In this document: positions 6,333 to 6,900 of the stretch, piece after piece
How positions within the stretch are numbered: position 1 is the first letter of the stretch
Layout: each line of letters starts with the position of its first letter
Assembly (NCBI GenBank): GCA_937927265.1
Contig: CALBCO010000224.1
Location: 1-6,900 of the forward strand
Direction: 5' to 3'
Origin: an uncultured Verrucomicrobiae bacterium
Lineage (GTDB): Bacteria; Verrucomicrobiota; Verrucomicrobiia; Palsa-1439
DNA length: 6,900 bases
Translations under genes and position numbers: made by a program
The notes under the pieces: generated by a model
The model's input: only the letters and a program-made list of their open reading frames with translations
Told to the model about the DNA's origin: nothing
Databases searched by the model: none

Positions 6333-6360
6333 ATCTTAGAATAGGAGACTCCAAAGTCAA
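6333..6360 (-). promoter_or_regulatory. Sigma70-type promoter for the response regulator
   Basis: The minus strand carries TTGACT (6360-6355, 5 of 6 matches to TTGACA), a 16-nt spacer, and TAAGAT (6338-6333, 4 of 6 matches to TATAAT). Transcription would begin about 6325-6327, at or next to the ATG at 6324, so the mRNA would be leaderless or nearly so. This fits the absence of a Shine-Dalgarno sequence. The left target-site duplication of the MITE-like element begins 3 bp beyond the -35 box. Confidence 0.55.
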
Positions 6361-6363
6361 GAC

Positions 6364-6375
6364 ACCGAACATCGC
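6364..6375. repeat. Target-site duplication, left copy
   Basis: ACCGAACATCGC directly abuts the left terminal inverted repeat at 6376 and is repeated exactly at 6548-6559 on the other side of the element. Confidence 0.75.
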
Positions 6376-6547
6376 AGGGCAGACGCATCTAATTTTTCTG
6401 CAATTCCGACACAATGCGGGCGGAGTGCAGCCCGCCGTCCCGATTTTGTAGCTCTGAGCCTGCTCGCGGTCGGCCGCGGCCACGCCGTTCTCCAGTAAGT
6501 CGCGAGGAGGCTCGCGGCTACCATCAGAATTTAGATGCGCCCGCCCT
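6376..6547. mobile_element. MITE-like non-autonomous element, 172 bp
   Basis: Terminal inverted repeats are at 6376-6400 and 6525-6547. Read inward, the ends are AGGGCAGACGCATCTAA and AGGGCGGGCGCATCTAA (15 of 17 identical), followed by TTTTTCTG and ATTCTG. A perfect 12-bp direct repeat abuts both ends. The interior is also palindromic: 6448-6471 and 6499-6521 are inverted copies of a GTAGC...GAGCCT...CTCGCG unit, CGCGAG/CTCGCG (6501-6516) is a self-contained hairpin, and GCGGGC/GCCCGC (6416-6421, 6430-6435) is another. No transposase fits inside, so movement would require an enzyme acting in trans. Duplications of 10-13 bp are known in parts of the IS4 family, but the parent transposon cannot be named. 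The element lies just upstream of the response regulator promoter. Confidence 0.72.
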
Positions 6548-6559
6548 ACCGAACATCGC
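6548..6559. repeat. Target-site duplication, right copy
   Basis: ACCGAACATCGC, identical to 6364-6375, starts immediately after the right terminal inverted repeat. Its first three bases (ACC) also extend a CCCGCCCTACC edge shared with the repeat in cysS, so the exact element boundary could shift by a few bases. Confidence 0.7.
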
Positions 6560-6667
6560 GGCGGCAGCAGCGACATTTCCAGAAACAAGGACTATCCCCG
6601 TTTTCCGGCGCTGCAATGCTGTCAGTCCTGGAATCCTGACTTGTTGGGGAAAAGGACAAATGGGAAA
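6560..6667. other. Non-coding stretch right of the mobile element
   Basis: Short open frames cross this stretch on both strands, but none has protein-like composition, a recognisable family motif or a good start. A weak inverted repeat GTCAG/CTGAC surrounds a TCCTGGAAT core near 6619-6638. Together with the element and the regions on either side, 6325-6733 holds no supported gene. Confidence 0.4.
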
Positions 6668-6731
6668 GTGACCTCCGCAGTCTGAACCGGTTTTCGGGGT
6701 GTTGATCGCACCCCACCACGACGAAGGTCAC
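6668..6731 (+). promoter_or_regulatory. Inverted repeat covering a putative ribosome-binding site
   Basis: GTGACCT (6668-6674) is the exact reverse complement of AGGTCAC (6725-6731). Between them lies a second hairpin, GGGGTG (6696-6701), 7-nt loop, CACCCC (6709-6714). The right outer arm includes the GAAGG-like Shine-Dalgarno sequence of the ATG at 6734, so the outer stem would hide that site. This could be a 5'-UTR regulatory structure, but it depends on the downstream frame being real. Confidence 0.3.
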
Positions 6732-6733
6732 CG

Positions 6734-6900
6734 ATGCAGCTCACCAAAGTCGCCCACCAACCCGACTTCCGCTACTGGAGGGGGATTTCAGTTTTTTTCG
6801 GGGGATGGAGTATCGGAATCCTTCGGGATTTCAACAGTTCGGCCAGCAAAACAGCGTGTAGTGGCGACCTACCCCCTTGCAAGCCTTCCCGCTCTGCCGG
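6734..6900 (+). CDS. Possible start of an unidentified gene (runs off right edge)
   Basis: An ATG at 6734 opens a frame of 55 codons with no stop before the window ends. An AAGG Shine-Dalgarno-like sequence lies 6 nt upstream. The first 16 residues (MQLTKVAHQPDFRYWR) look protein-like. The following residues, rich in Gly, Ser, Cys and Pro, do not resemble any family I recognise, and the DNA there contains a T-run and a hairpin that look non-coding. It could be a real gene on the plus strand, a gene remnant joined to other DNA, or a chance frame in GC-rich sequence. No function is proposed. Confidence 0.22.
   Translation, partial: MQLTKVAHQPDFRYWRGISVFFGGWSIGILRDFNSSASKTACSGDLPPCKPSRSA
6815..6832 (+). 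other. Hairpin with a UUCG tetraloop
   Basis: GGAATCC (6815-6821), loop TTCG (6822-6825), GGATTTC (6826-6832) form a 7-bp stem with one G-U wobble and a C-UUCG-G closing, an especially stable RNA tetraloop arrangement. No T-tract follows on either strand, so it is not a standard intrinsic terminator. It lies inside the doubtful frame at 6734. Confidence 0.4.

Noticed and set aside
6325..6588. Longer start (88 extra residues) for the response regulator
   Set aside because: It would be encoded by the MITE-like element and the promoter; the receiver domain starts at the ATG at 6324.
6696..6714. ANTAR target stem-loop for the nearby regulator
   Set aside because: The loop is 7 nt and lacks the expected hexaloop with A at position 1 and G at position 4; no second matching stem-loop follows.

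Overview
The window is 6.9 kb of GC-rich bacterial chromosome. The main genes, nearly all on the minus strand, are a REC-ANTAR response regulator, a YacL-type PIN/TRAM membrane protein, ispD, ispF, cysS and the 5' part of a GH42 beta-galactosidase. One FAD-dependent oxidoreductase lies on the plus strand between ispD and ispF. The proteins, together with GC-rich short palindromic intergenic repeats and a heptad 'TGGAGTG' tract, suggest a Verrucomicrobiota-like (Pedosphaera/Limisphaera-type) or related PVC-group bacterium. That placement is inferred from general familiarity, not from a search.

Layout along the minus strand, from right to left: response regulator (6324-5707), yacL-like (5641-4604), ispD (4584-3913), interruption by the plus-strand oxidoreductase (2546-3802), ispF (2461-1988), cysS (1860-460), GH42 (449 to beyond the left edge). 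The order yacL-ispD-ispF-(...)-cysS matches the classical Firmicutes arrangement in Bacillus subtilis (yacL-ispD-ispF-gltX-cysE-cysS). An old cluster therefore seems to have been kept here and split by the oxidoreductase. IspD and IspF are two steps of the MEP isoprenoid pathway. CysRS charges tRNA-Cys. YacL-like proteins are membrane-anchored and have a putative RNase (PIN) domain. The GH42 start is tightly coupled to the end of cysS: the cysS stop codon lies inside its Shine-Dalgarno sequence.

The most unusual content is repetitive DNA. (i) A 172-bp MITE-like element (6376-6547) has imperfect terminal inverted repeats and a perfect 12-bp flanking duplication. It sits 3 bp upstream of a good -35/-10 promoter for the response regulator, whose mRNA may be nearly leaderless. 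(ii) A 72-bp double palindrome lies in frame inside cysS and adds 24 residues. (iii) A related palindrome supplies the stop codon of ispD. (iv) A heptad-repeat hairpin tract fills the ispF-cysS gap.

The right end (6560-6900) has no recognisable gene. It has an open frame running off the edge (from 6734) whose putative ribosome-binding site lies in one arm of an inverted repeat. No tRNA, rRNA or CRISPR array was seen. I find no complete undescribed system; the repeat family and its invasion of coding sequence are the best leads.
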